From Acidovorax sp. 210-6 (lineage in GTDB: Bacteria > Pseudomonadota > Gammaproteobacteria > Burkholderiales > Burkholderiaceae_C), in contig NZ_JAACJE010000001.1 of assembly GCF_010020825.1 (NCBI RefSeq), positions 2,728,001-2,792,000 on the forward strand: DNA of 64,000 nt, in the 5' to 3' direction. Every line of letters starts with the position of its first letter. The stretch's first letter is position 1. The translations under genes and the position numbers were made by a program. Below the pieces are notes generated by a model. It was given only the letters and a program-made list of their open reading frames with translations. It was not told the origin of the DNA and ran no database searches. Positions 16,401-25,554 of this stretch are shown one piece after another.

Positions 16401-17786
16401 TTATTTCACGCCCGTCTCATTCTTGGGCAAATGCGTGACGTCAACGGCCGCTTGGGCATTTCGCTGACGCAACTCTTCGAGCTTGTCTGCAATGCGGATC
16501 TCCAGTCCGCGCTGCACCGGCTGATAGAACCCAGGCGCAGCCATCCCCTCGGGCAGGTAGGTTTCGCCAGCGGCAAAGCCGCCTTCCTCGTCGTGCGCGT
16601 AGCGGTAGCCCTTGCCGTAGTCCAGCTGCTTCATGAGCTGGGTGGGCGCGTTGCGCAGGTGCATGGGCACGGGGCGCGTGCCGTCCTGCTTCACGAAGGC
16701 GCGGGCCGCGTTGTAGGCCTTGTAAACGGCGTTGGACTTGGGCGCCACGGCCAGATAGACCACGCATTCGGCCAGCGCCAGCTCGCCCTCGGGGCTGCCC
16801 AGGCGCTCGTACACCTCGGCGGCGTCCAGCGCCAGGCGCAGCGCGCGCGGGTCGGCCAGGCCGATGTCCTCGCTCGCCATGCGCACCAGGCGGCGCGCCA
16901 TGTAGCGCGGGTCGGCGCCACCGTCAAGCATGCGCACCAGCCAGTACAGCGCGGCGTCGGGGTCGGAGCCGCGCACCGACTTGTGCAACGCGCTGATGGT
17001 GTCGTAGAACTGCTCGCCACCCTTGTCGTAGCGGCGCATGCGCTCGCCCAGCACCTTGAGCACCCAGGCATCGGTGATCTCCACCAGCTGCTCCTGCGCC
17101 GCCGCCATCTCCAGCGTCTCCAGAGTGTTGAGCAGACGCCGCGCATCGCCATCGGCGTAGGCCACAAGGCGCTCAATCGCTTCACTTTCGATAGCACGCA
17201 GCGCTTGGCTAGCTTGGGCCAGAGCCACAATTTGCTTCAAATCATCAGCCGACAAGGGCTGCAGCACATACACCGCCGCGCGTGACAGCAGGGCCGAGTT
17301 GACCTCGAACGAGGGGTTCTCGGTGGTCGCGCCGATGAAGGTGAACAGGCCGCTTTCGACATGCGGCAGGAAGGCGTCCTGCTGGCTCTTGTTGAAACGG
17401 TGCACCTCATCGACGAAGACGAGGGTGCGCTGCTGCATCAGGCCGTCGCGCGCGTTTTCGGCCTGCTGCACGGCGTCGCGGATGTCCTTCACGCCGCCGA
17501 GCACCGCGCTGATGCTGATGAACTGCGCGTCGAACGCATCGGCCATGAGGCGCGCGATGGTGGTCTTGCCCACGCCCGGCGGGCCCCACAGGATGCAGCT
17601 GTGCGGCCGGCCCGACTCGAACGCCAGGCGCAACGGCATGCCCGGCCCCAGCACATGCTGCTGGCCGATGACTTCGGAAAGCCGGCGCGGGCGCAGGCGC
17701 TCGGCCAGGGGCTGGTGGGGGGCAACGGACGGTTTCACGGTAACCACGATGGTAGCGGGCAAATGCCAGCCGACCGGGTCTGCCAT
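16401..17786 (-). CDS. rarA: Replication-associated recombination protein A (AAA+ ATPase)
   Basis: AAA+ ATPase (MgsA/WRNIP1 family) acting at stalled replication forks. In 461 aa: Walker A GPPGVGKT (68-75), Walker B VFVDEVHRF, sensor GATTENPSFEVNSALLSR, then DGDARRLLNTLE and the C-terminal domain with VRGSDPDAALYWLVRML. The first 20 residues are atypical, so a later start is possible. Residues 195-203 (ALRAIESEA) are encoded by a family A repeat core at 17177-17204, in frame. The order rarA-lolA-ftsK-trxB is conserved with enterobacteria. It diverges from DUF488 with a 32-base gap. Confidence 0.93.
   Translation of the reverse strand: MADPVGWHLPATIVVTVKPSVAPHQPLAERLRPRRLSEVIGQQHVLGPGMPLRLAFESGRPHSCILWGPPGVGKTTIARLMADAFDAQFISISAVLGGVKDIRDAVQQAENARDGLMQQRTLVFVDEVHRFNKSQQDAFLPHVESGLFTFIGATTENPSFEVNSALLSRAAVYVLQPLSADDLKQIVALAQASQALRAIESEAIERLVAYADGDARRLLNTLETLEMAAAQEQLVEITDAWVLKVLGERMRRYDKGGEQFYDTISALHKSVRGSDPDAALYWLVRMLDGGADPRYMARRLVRMASEDIGLADPRALRLALDAAEVYERLGSPEGELALAECVVYLAVAPKSNAVYKAYNAARAFVKQDGTRPVPMHLRNAPTQLMKQLDYGKGYRYAHDEEGGFAAGETYLPEGMAAPGFYQPVQRGLEIRIADKLEELRQRNAQAAVDVTHLPKNETGVK
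17177..17204 (+). repeat. Family A repeat core (copy d), in frame inside rarA
   Basis: Plus strand TCGCTTC, seven bases, ATAGC, five bases, GCGC. The rarA frame reads it in antisense as ALRAIESEA, the same reading phase as copies a, g and i. Confidence 0.65.
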
Positions 17787-17818
17787 GGCTCAGAATGCTC
17801 GCCACGGAGGTTCTCCCC

Positions 17819-18208
17819 ATGGCAATCCGCATCGTTCAACTCGGCAGCCCACGCGCCCTCGACGAAGGCACCCGTATCGGCACCGTACGCCGCCCGCCGC
17901 GCGGCGTGCCCAAAGAGCAGTTCGCGGCGCAGGACTGGTACGACGTCTGGTTCCCCAACCTCGCGCCCAGCCCCGAGACCGTGAAACAGGCCCAGGCCGC
18001 CGCCACGCCCCAGGAATGGACCGCCTTCGTGCGCAAGTACCGCGCCGAGATGGCCACGCCCGAGAACCGCCACACCCTGGCGCTGCTGGCCCGCATGTCG
18101 CAGGACGCAAACTTCTCCGTCGGCTGCTACTGCGAGGACGAGTCGCACTGCCACCGCTCGGTGCTGCGCGAACTGCTGGCCGAGGCCGGTGCCCAGATCA
18201 CACCGTGA
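17819..18208 (+). CDS. DUF488 family protein
   Basis: Function unknown. The 129-aa protein contains WYDVWFPNLAPSPE, WTAFVRKYRAEMATPENRH and the DUF488 cysteine/histidine motif CYCEDESHCHRSVLRELL, which could bind metal or a nucleotide-like ligand. The ATG at 17819 has GGAGG eight bases upstream, which decides it against an upstream ATG. The stop codon overlaps the next start by one base (TGATG), implying translational coupling to the uracil-DNA glycosylase-like protein and hinting at a nucleic-acid repair role by association only. Confidence 0.8.
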   Translation: MAIRIVQLGSPRALDEGTRIGTVRRPPRGVPKEQFAAQDWYDVWFPNLAPSPETVKQAQAAATPQEWTAFVRKYRAEMATPENRHTLALLARMSQDANFSVGCYCEDESHCHRSVLRELLAEAGAQITP

Positions 18209-18792
18209 TGCCGGGCGAGCCGCTCGGCACCCTGCTCACCCGCGTGCGCGCCTGCCAGCTGTGCGCCGCGCACCTGCCCCACGGCCCGCGCCCGGTACTG
18301 CAGGCCCATGCCGAGGCGCGCATCCTGATCGCCGGCCAGGCGCCGGGCCGCAAGGTGCATGCCTCGGGCATTCCGTTCGACGATGCCAGCGGCGAGCGCC
18401 TGCGCGCCTGGCTGGGCATCGGACGCGACACCTTCTACGACCCGCGCCAGGTGGCCATCCTGCCCATGGGCTTTTGCTACCCCGGCACGGGCCGCTCGGG
18501 CGACCTGCCGCCGCGACCCGAATGCGCCCCGGCCTGGCGCCAGCCCCTGCTGGACCATTTGCCACACCTGCGCCTAACGCTGGTGCTGGGCCAGCATGCG
18601 CTGGCCTGGCATCTGCCGCAGCACCGTGGCCCGCTCACCGATGCCGTGCGCCGGTGGCGCGACCACGGCCCCACCCTGCTGGTGCTGCCACACCCCAGCC
18701 CGCGCAACAACGGCTGGCTACACCACAACCCGTGGTTTGACTCGGAGCTGTTGCCCGAGCTGCGCTCCCGCGTCGCGCGCGCATTGGGCTGA
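18208..18792 (+). CDS. Uracil-DNA glycosylase superfamily protein
   Basis: 194-aa member of the UDG fold (family 4/5-like or Mug-like branch). Visible are a Cys pair near the N-terminus (VRACQLCAAHLP), the active-site-like motif IAGQAPGRKVHASGIPFDD, MGFCYPGTG, and a C-terminal motif HPSPRNNGW resembling the UDG leucine/His loop HPSP. Only two cysteines are evident in that N-terminal cluster, so an Fe-S cluster as in canonical family 4 is uncertain. It is coupled to DUF488 by TGATG and lies next to rarA, consistent with DNA repair. Confidence 0.8.
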   Translation: MPGEPLGTLLTRVRACQLCAAHLPHGPRPVLQAHAEARILIAGQAPGRKVHASGIPFDDASGERLRAWLGIGRDTFYDPRQVAILPMGFCYPGTGRSGDLPPRPECAPAWRQPLLDHLPHLRLTLVLGQHALAWHLPQHRGPLTDAVRRWRDHGPTLLVLPHPSPRNNGWLHHNPWFDSELLPELRSRVARALG

Positions 18793-18877
18793 GCGCCCTT
18801 GTTGTAGCGCCAGCAAGATTGGGCGTACACGGCTATGCTCTACGCCCTCTTGATCGATGGAATGCTGGAATTTCGCC

Positions 18878-19234
18878 ATGTCCCTTGCCGCCAACGCCGT
18901 CATCGCCCTGATCGGGCTGCTCCACGTTTACATCCTGGTGCTGGAGATGTTCCTCTGGGACAAGCCCGCAGGACGGCGCGCCTTTGGCATGACGCAGGAA
19001 ATGGCCACGGCCACCAAGACGCTGGCCGCCAACCAGGGGCTGTACAACGGCTTCCTGGCGGCAGGCCTGTTCTGGGGCCTGTGGCTGGGCGATGCAGGCC
19101 AGTCGGTGAAGGTGTTCTTCTTGCTCTGCGTATTGGCAGCAGGCCTGTACGGTGCGGCCACAGCCAGCCGCAAGATCCTGTTCATCCAGGCGGTGCCAGC
19201 GGCCATCGGACTAGGGCTGCTGGCGCTGGCTTGA
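18878..19234 (+). CDS. DUF1304 family small membrane protein
   Basis: 118-aa integral membrane protein of unknown function with about four hydrophobic helices. The family pattern is clear: HVYILVLEMFLWDKPAGRRAFG at the first loop and NQGLYNGFLAAGLFWGL in the second. An ATG seven codons upstream (18857) is possible but the start MSLAANAV fits relatives better. It converges on lolA with only seven bases between the stop codons, and no terminator is visible. Confidence 0.8.
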   Translation: MSLAANAVIALIGLLHVYILVLEMFLWDKPAGRRAFGMTQEMATATKTLAANQGLYNGFLAAGLFWGLWLGDAGQSVKVFFLLCVLAAGLYGAATASRKILFIQAVPAAIGLGLLALA

Positions 19235-19241
19235 GTTCTGC

Positions 19242-19874
19242 CTATTGTTTGAGCACGTCTGCCCCTGCCGGGGGCTTGAACTGGAAGGTGGCCGCCGGCA
19301 GCTGCGGGTTGGCCTGCAGCTTGGCAAAACGAAGGGTGGAGCGCTGGCCAAAGCTGTCAAGGATTTCCAGCACCGCCAACTGCCCATCACGAAAACCCAC
19401 ACGCACGTTCTGCAATTGCCCTTCCTTGGCCTTGGGAACGGCCTGCACCCACTCCAAACCATCCTGAGCGGGCGCGGATTCGAGCGTGAAGTCCGCGCGC
19501 AGCGCCTGCAGGTCGGGCGCCGAGGCCAGCAGCGCCGCGGGCGTGCTGCCCAGGGCCTGGGCCTGAGGGCGCTGGGTGACCTGGTTCAGGTCCACGTCGT
19601 AGAACCAGAGCGTCTGGCCGTCGGCGACGATGGTTTGCTCGAACGGCTTCTGGTACACAAAGCGGAAACGGCCCGGGCGCTGGAATTCGAAGCTGCCGCT
19701 GGACGTCTTCTGGCGCGCCGCCTGCCCGTCCTTGGGCGGCGTGGTGACCACCTGCGTGAAATCGGCCCGCGCCGATTGCGTGGCCTTCATGAAGTTTTCA
19801 AGGTCTTTCAGGCCATCAGCGCTCGCCCATTGAGCGCAAGCAGCTATCAAAACAGTAGCAAAAATACGTTTCAT
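19242..19874 (-). CDS. lolA: Outer-membrane lipoprotein carrier protein
   Basis: Periplasmic chaperone that takes lipoproteins from LolCDE to LolB. The 210-aa precursor has a signal peptide MKRIFATVLIAACAQWASA followed by DGLKDLENFMKATQSARADF. The core has FEFQRPGRFRFVYQKPFEQTIVADGQTLWFYD, diagnostic for LolA. The hydrophobic core of the signal peptide is encoded by a family A repeat (19834-19861). The gene follows ftsK by 20 bases, a conserved pairing. Confidence 0.95.
   Translation of the reverse strand: MKRIFATVLIAACAQWASADGLKDLENFMKATQSARADFTQVVTTPPKDGQAARQKTSSGSFEFQRPGRFRFVYQKPFEQTIVADGQTLWFYDVDLNQVTQRPQAQALGSTPAALLASAPDLQALRADFTLESAPAQDGLEWVQAVPKAKEGQLQNVRVGFRDGQLAVLEILDSFGQRSTLRFAKLQANPQLPAATFQFKPPAGADVLKQ
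19834..19861 (-). repeat. Family A repeat core (copy e), encodes the lolA signal peptide core
   Basis: Minus strand TTGCTAC, seven bases, ATAGC, five bases, GCGC: a consensus copy. In the lolA frame it reads ATVLIAACA, with the 3' half continuing to the cleavage site. Confidence 0.85.
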
Positions 19875-19894
19875 CCGGGCTCCGGGGGTGTGGG

Positions 19895-22231
19895 CTACTC
19901 GTTGCGAGCGGGAACGAGCACTTCGCGCTGGCCGCTGGCGGTGAGGGCGCTGACCAGGCCTGCTTTTTCCATGTCTTCCAGCAGCCGGGCCGAGCGGTTG
20001 TAGCCAATGCGCAGCTTGCGCTGTACGTAGGAGATGCTGGCCTTGCGGTCCTTGAGCACCACCTCCACGGCCTGGTCGTACATGGGGTCTTTCTCGCCGT
20101 TCTCGCCCCCACCGTCCAGGGACAGATCACCCTCGCCGTCGATGGTTCCGCCTTCGAGCACGCCTTCGATGTAGTCGGGCTCGCCCTGTTCCTTGAGGTA
20201 GTGCACCACGCGGTGCACTTCATCGTCGCTCACGAAGGCGCCGTGCACCCGGATCGGCAGACCGGTGCCGCTGGCCATGTAGAGCATGTCGCCCATGCCC
20301 AGCAGCGCCTCGGCACCCATCTGGTCGAGGATGGTGCGGCTGTCGATCTTGGAGCCTACCGAGAACGCAATGCGCGTAGGGATGTTGGCCTTGATGAGGC
20401 CGGTAATCACGTCCACGCTGGGGCGCTGCGTGGCCAGGATGAGGTGGATTCCCGCCGCGCGCGCCTTCTGGGCCAGGCGGGCAATCAGCTCTTCGATCTT
20501 CTTGCCGACCACCATCATCAGGTCGGCCAGCTCGTCGATGACGACCACGATGTGCGGCAGGCGCTGCAACGGCTCGGGCTGCTCGGGCGTGAGGCTGAAG
20601 GGGTTGGGGATGGATTCCTCGCGCGCCGCGGCCTCGTCGATCTTGGTGTTGTAGCCCGCCAGGTTGCGCACGCCCAGCTTGCTCATGAGCTTGTAGCGGC
20701 GCTCCATCTCGCCCACGCACCAGTTCAGGCCGTGCGCGGCCTGCTTCATGTCGGTGACCACGGGCGCGAGCAGGTGCGGAATGCCTTCATAGACCGACAT
20801 TTCCAGCATCTTGGGGTCGATCATCAGCAGGCGCACATCCTTGGCCTCGGCCTTGTAGAGCAGCGACAGGATCATGGCGTTGATACCGACCGACTTGCCC
20901 GAGCCCGTGGTACCGGCCACCAGCACGTGCGGCATCTTGGCGAGGTCGGCCACCACGGGGTTGCCGACGATGTCCTTGCCCAGGCCCATGGTCAGCAGGC
21001 TCTTGGCCTCGTTGTACACCTGCGAGCCCAGGATTTCGCTGAGCTTGATGGTCTGGCGCTTGGCATTGGGCAGCTCCAGCGCCATGGTGGTCTTGCCCGG
21101 AATCGTCTCGACCACGCGGATGGACACCAGGCTCAAACTGCGCGCCAGGTCCTTGGCCAGGTTCACCACCTGCGAGCCCTTGACGCCCGTGGCAGGCTCG
21201 ATCTCGTAGCGCGTGATCACCGGGCCGGGCATGGCGGCCACCACGGTCACGTCCACGCCAAAGTCCTTGAGCTTTTTCTCGATGAGGCGGCTGGTCATGC
21301 CCAGGGTTTCAGCAGAAACCACCTCCTTGTGCTGCGCGGCGCCGTCGAGCAGGTCCACCTGCGGCAGGCGGCTGTCGGGCATTTCGGAGAACAGGGGTTT
21401 CTGGCGTTCCTTGGCCACACGGGTGCTCTGGGGCACCTCGACCAACACCGGCTCGATGATCTGCACCGGCTGCGGGTGCTGCACCTCGATCTCCTGGCGC
21501 TCCTCAAACACCACTTCCTCGCGCTCGCGCGCAGCGCGCTTGCCCTCGGCCACATCACGCGCCAGCTCGCGCCGTGCGCGACCGGACTGCACCAAGGCCT
21601 CGATGCGCGCACCGAGCGCCTCGGCCAAATGCCCCCACGAGAAGCCAAACACCAGCGCCACCGCAACCACCACCAGCGCAATGCCCACCAGCCCCGAACC
21701 GGTAAAGCCCAGCCACTGCATGGAGACGGGCCCCAACCAGTATCCCAATAGCCCCCCGGCATGGCCCGGAAGTGCCGACTCAAAACGGTACAGGCGCGAC
21801 CACTCCAGCGCCGTGCTGGCGCACAGCAGCAGCAGCAGCCCACCCCAGAAAAGCATGCGCCCCCACCAGGCGGGACGCTCTGGGGCCGGGCTGCGCGGCG
21901 CCTCGCCCGCGCGCATCCAGCGCGCCAGGGCTGCCAGCCAGGCATACACGGCCGCCACCACACCCCACCACACAGAGAAACCCAGCGCAAAGTAGCTGCC
22001 ATCGGCCAGCCAGGCGCCCAACCGCCCCGCCCAGTTGTGCACTGCCCCGGCGCCCACCCCGGAGGTGGACCAGGCCGCATCCTGCGGCGAATAGCTCAGC
22101 AAGGCCAGCAGCCACAGCACCAGCGCCAGCAGGCCCAGCGCCAGACCCGCCTCCTGCCCCAGGCGGGGCACGGTGCGGGGGGGAGACTTGTCAGAGGAAG
22201 ACGCGTTCAGGGTATTGAGCGAATAGGTCAT
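19895..22231 (-). CDS. ftsK: DNA translocase FtsK
   Basis: Septal DNA pump that resolves chromosome dimers and clears the closing septum. In 778 aa: four N-terminal membrane helices (about 28-210), a short linker, alpha/beta motor domain with Walker [11 protein letters not shown] (about 440-449) and Walker [13 protein letters not shown], and a gamma winged-helix domain at the C-terminus ([25 protein letters not shown]). The linker is short relative to E. coli FtsK, like SpoIIIE/SftA-length proteins. It lies in an operon with lolA downstream. Confidence 0.96.
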   Translation of the reverse strand: MTYSLNTLNASSSDKSPPRTVPRLGQEAGLALGLLALVLWLLALLSYSPQDAAWSTSGVGAGAVHNWAGRLGAWLADGSYFALGFSVWWGVVAAVYAWLAALARWMRAGEAPRSPAPERPAWWGRMLFWGGLLLLLCASTALEWSRLYRFESALPGHAGGLLGYWLGPVSMQWLGFTGSGLVGIALVVVAVALVFGFSWGHLAEALGARIEALVQSGRARRELARDVAEGKRAAREREEVVFEERQEIEVQHPQPVQIIEPVLVEVPQSTRVAKERQKPLFSEMPDSRLPQVDLLDGAAQHKEVVSAETLGMTSRLIEKKLKDFGVDVTVVAAMPGPVITRYEIEPATGVKGSQVVNLAKDLARSLSLVSIRVVETIPGKTTMALELPNAKRQTIKLSEILGSQVYNEAKSLLTMGLGKDIVGNPVVADLAKMPHVLVAGTTGSGKSVGINAMILSLLYKAEAKDVRLLMIDPKMLEMSVYEGIPHLLAPVVTDMKQAAHGLNWCVGEMERRYKLMSKLGVRNLAGYNTKIDEAAAREESIPNPFSLTPEQPEPLQRLPHIVVVIDELADLMMVVGKKIEELIARLAQKARAAGIHLILATQRPSVDVITGLIKANIPTRIAFSVGSKIDSRTILDQMGAEALLGMGDMLYMASGTGLPIRVHGAFVSDDEVHRVVHYLKEQGEPDYIEGVLEGGTIDGEGDLSLDGGGENGEKDPMYDQAVEVVLKDRKASISYVQRKLRIGYNRSARLLEDMEKAGLVSALTASGQREVLVPARNE

Positions 22232-22292
22232 AGGCGTGCGGGCGCAAGCTTACCGCATGCACCAGGGCCTCAAAACCGCTGCCGGTGCCGCT

Positions 22293-22967
22293 TCAACCCA
22301 AGGTTTGCAAGGGCGTGCACAACAGCGTGGCGCCAGTGGGCAGGGTTTCGATGAAACCACGGTTTTCCAGGTCTTTCATGACGCGGCTGACCATTTCGCG
22401 CGAGGCGCCAATGGTTTTGGCCAGGTCCTGGCGGGAAATCTTGTTTTCAATGATTTGCTGGCCTTGGGCATTGGTATGTGCCTGCTCAATGAGCGCATGG
22501 GCTACGCGACCGTACACATCCAGCAGCGCCAGCGACTCGATCTTGCGATCGGCCTGGCGCAGGCGCTTGACCAGGCCGCGCATCAGCACCACGCCCATGG
22601 ACGCGTTCTCCAGCAGGCAACGGGTGAACTCCGCGCGCCCCAGCACCAGCACGTCGGTCTGCACCTCGGCGCGCACGGTGGCCGAATGGGGCTCGTTGTC
22701 GATCAGGCTCATTTCCCCCAGATAGTCGCCCTGCCCCAAGGTGGCCAGAATCACCTCGCGCCCCCGGCTGTCGGACGCCATGACGCGGGCGCGCCCGGTC
22801 AGCAGCAGAAACAGGGCATCAGACTTCTGGCCCTGCGCCACCAGCACCTCGCCACGCTTGTAGCGGCGCTTGACCACCGCTGAGCTCAGGGCCTCGGCCT
22901 GCGCCACCGTCAGCCGGGCAAACAAGGGCACCCTGCGCATCAGATCCAGGTTGGTCAACATTGCCAT
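22293..22967 (-). CDS. Crp/Fnr family transcriptional regulator
   Basis: 224-aa regulator with an N-terminal cyclic-nucleotide-binding domain whose phosphate-binding cassette reads GEMSLIDNEPHSATV, close to cAMP/c-di-GMP-binding Clp-like proteins, and a C-terminal winged HTH (ISRQDLAKTIGASREMVSRVMKDL). No N-terminal cysteine cluster exists, so it is not an Fnr oxygen sensor. AGGAG lies 8 bases before the ATG at 22967; a second ATG two codons on is possible. It sits between trxB and ftsK, where enterobacteria have lrp. Confidence 0.9.
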   Translation of the reverse strand: MAMLTNLDLMRRVPLFARLTVAQAEALSSAVVKRRYKRGEVLVAQGQKSDALFLLLTGRARVMASDSRGREVILATLGQGDYLGEMSLIDNEPHSATVRAEVQTDVLVLGRAEFTRCLLENASMGVVLMRGLVKRLRQADRKIESLALLDVYGRVAHALIEQAHTNAQGQQIIENKISRQDLAKTIGASREMVSRVMKDLENRGFIETLPTGATLLCTPLQTLG

Positions 22968-23012
22968 TGCAGCATCTCCTCAGATCGTGGGGCCGCTCAT
23001 GGCAGCCACTGA

Positions 23013-24101
<1,089 letters not shown>

Positions 24102-24133
24102 CCCACCTGCCCGCCCACCAGTCACCGCAAGGG

Positions 24134-24164
24134 GCTGGCCATGAGTGATGCAAATGCGCTACAA
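24134..24164 (+). promoter_or_regulatory. Candidate sigma-70 promoter for rpmB-rpmG
   Basis: TGGCCA and TACAAT are spaced by 18 bases; the -10 matches five of six, the -35 four of six. It lies about 150 bases upstream of rpmB, leaving a long leader in the 212-base gap after trxB. Confidence 0.4.
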
Positions 24165-24313
24165 TGGCTGGCTTTGCTGCATCCATGGCTCGTGAGAGCT
24201 GCGGCAGATTGGGATACCGCCACCCTTTTCATGGCGAGGTGAGGCTGAAGCGAGACAGGCACCACAAGGGGCCTGTCGCCAGTAACAGCCGTTTATGTAT
24301 CGGAGTGTCCACA

Positions 24314-24547
24314 ATGGCACGCGTATGTGACGTCACGGGCAAGAAGCCCATGGTCGGGAACAATGTTTCCCACGCCAACAACAAAACCAAGCGCCGGTTC
24401 CTGCCGAACCTGCAATACCGTCGTTTCTGGGTCGAGAGCGAAAACCGTTGGGTGCGCCTGCGCGTTTCCAGCGCTGCCCTGCGCCTGATCGACAAGAACG
24501 GCATCGACTCCGTGCTCGCAGACCTGCGTGCACGTGGCCAGGCTTAA
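24314..24547 (+). CDS. rpmB: 50S ribosomal protein L28
   Basis: 77-aa large-subunit protein, [29 protein letters not shown], matching L28 over its length. The ATG at 24314 is decided by this N-terminus. It is followed 11 bases later by rpmG, the standard pair, and both share a terminator. Confidence 0.98.
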   Translation: MARVCDVTGKKPMVGNNVSHANNKTKRRFLPNLQYRRFWVESENRWVRLRVSSAALRLIDKNGIDSVLADLRARGQA

Positions 24548-24558
24548 GGAGAAGCACC

Positions 24559-24729
24559 ATGGCAAGCAAAGGCGGACGCGACAAGATCAAGCTGGTGTCC
24601 ACGGCCGACACCGGTCACTTCTACACCACCACCAAGAACAAGAAGACCATGCCCGACAAGATGTCGATCATGAAGTTCGACCCCAAGGCGCGCAAGCACG
24701 TGGAATACAAGGAAGCCAAGCTGAAGTAA
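24559..24729 (+). CDS. rpmG: 50S ribosomal protein L33
   Basis: 56-aa large-subunit protein, [29 protein letters not shown], with [18 protein letters not shown] at the end. It lacks the CxxC zinc pairs, so it is the zinc-independent form. A GGAGA ribosome-binding site precedes the ATG. Confidence 0.98.
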   Translation: MASKGGRDKIKLVSTADTGHFYTTTKNKKTMPDKMSIMKFDPKARKHVEYKEAKLK

Positions 24730-24749
24730 TTTGGCAAGGTTCCTGAACA

Positions 24750-24785
24750 AAAAAACCGCCCGGCTATGCCGGGCGGTTTTTTTTA
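24750..24785. terminator. Strong rho-independent terminator after rpmG
   Basis: An 11-bp stem (24754-24764 with 24768-24778) with a three-base loop, flanked by A-run and T-run. It can work on both strands and may also end the pilus operon, whose last gene stops at 24822. Confidence 0.95.
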
Positions 24786-24821
24786 TGTCACACCGCAACG
24801 CCCCAAGGCGCTGCAGGGTCG

Positions 24822-25499
24822 TCAATTGATGTCGCGGCAGACGGTATAGGTCTGGTCTTCGCTGTAGGCCGCTGCAGCGCCGCCAGGAACCACGTTGTTC
24901 GCCCCCTGGGTTGCGCGGAAAGAGCCATTGTTGGGCCGACCATCATCCAATTGCACATCCAGAGCCGCTGCGGCTTTGCCCGGCACATTGCCCATGCACA
25001 CCAACTGACGGGCAGCGGCACGCCCTTGCACCAAAGTGGTTGCCGTCACACCCACACGGCCTCCCCAGGCATTCACGGGAAGAGCGTTCACACCCACATC
25101 AGCGGGATTGCCAGTGATAAAACCCGAGGCCCGCAGATGCCGGAAGAACGTGGCGCCCTCGCCACCACCCGTGAACGTTTGGCCTGCGTTGACATCGAGA
25201 ATGCCATTGTTGTTGCCCGCTGCCATCCCTGCCCAAGCAGTCCCACGCGCCGTCAAGTTGGCCACCGGACCATCATCACCGGCCACCTTGCGGTAGCGAT
25301 CCAGATAGCTGTTGTACGCCGCCACAATGCCATTCATGTCGCTGGCCGCGTTCTTCACGCGCCCGTTCTCGATCAGTTCCTGACCTTTGAGCACACCGCC
25401 CAACAGCAGGCCGATGATGACCAGAACAATGGCGATTTCCACCAGCGTGAAGCCAGACTGGGCCTGACGACCCGCGCGGCGCATGGGAAGTGATTGCAT
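24822..25499 (-). CDS. Type IV prepilin-like protein (terminal pilin of the MSHA-like cluster)
   Basis: 225-aa pilin or pseudopilin. The leader is 16 residues with cleavage between G16 and F17 (QSG/FTLVEIAIVLVIIGLLLGG), Glu at +5, followed by the KGQELIENGRVKNAASDMNGIVAAYNSYLDRYR stalk helix. The C-terminal half contains two cysteines (LVCMGNVPG and YTVCRDIN) suited to a disulfide loop. AGGAGA seven bases before the ATG at 25499 decides the start. It is 55 bases after the histidine kinase, so it may be co-transcribed with it or have its own promoter. It is the best candidate for the major subunit, by inference. Confidence 0.88.
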   Translation of the reverse strand: MQSLPMRRAGRQAQSGFTLVEIAIVLVIIGLLLGGVLKGQELIENGRVKNAASDMNGIVAAYNSYLDRYRKVAGDDGPVANLTARGTAWAGMAAGNNNGILDVNAGQTFTGGGEGATFFRHLRASGFITGNPADVGVNALPVNAWGGRVGVTATTLVQGRAAARQLVCMGNVPGKAAAALDVQLDDGRPNNGSFRATQGANNVVPGGAAAAYSEDQTYTVCRDIN

Positions 25500-25554
25500 C
25501 GATGAATCTCCTGTAGAACAAACGGCAGGCAACCCCAATGGCCACCCTTGTAAC

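Noticed and set aside
24102-24313. Structured leader or riboswitch before rpmB
   Set aside because: The leader is long, but I could not find pairing or a known ligand-binding pattern by eye.
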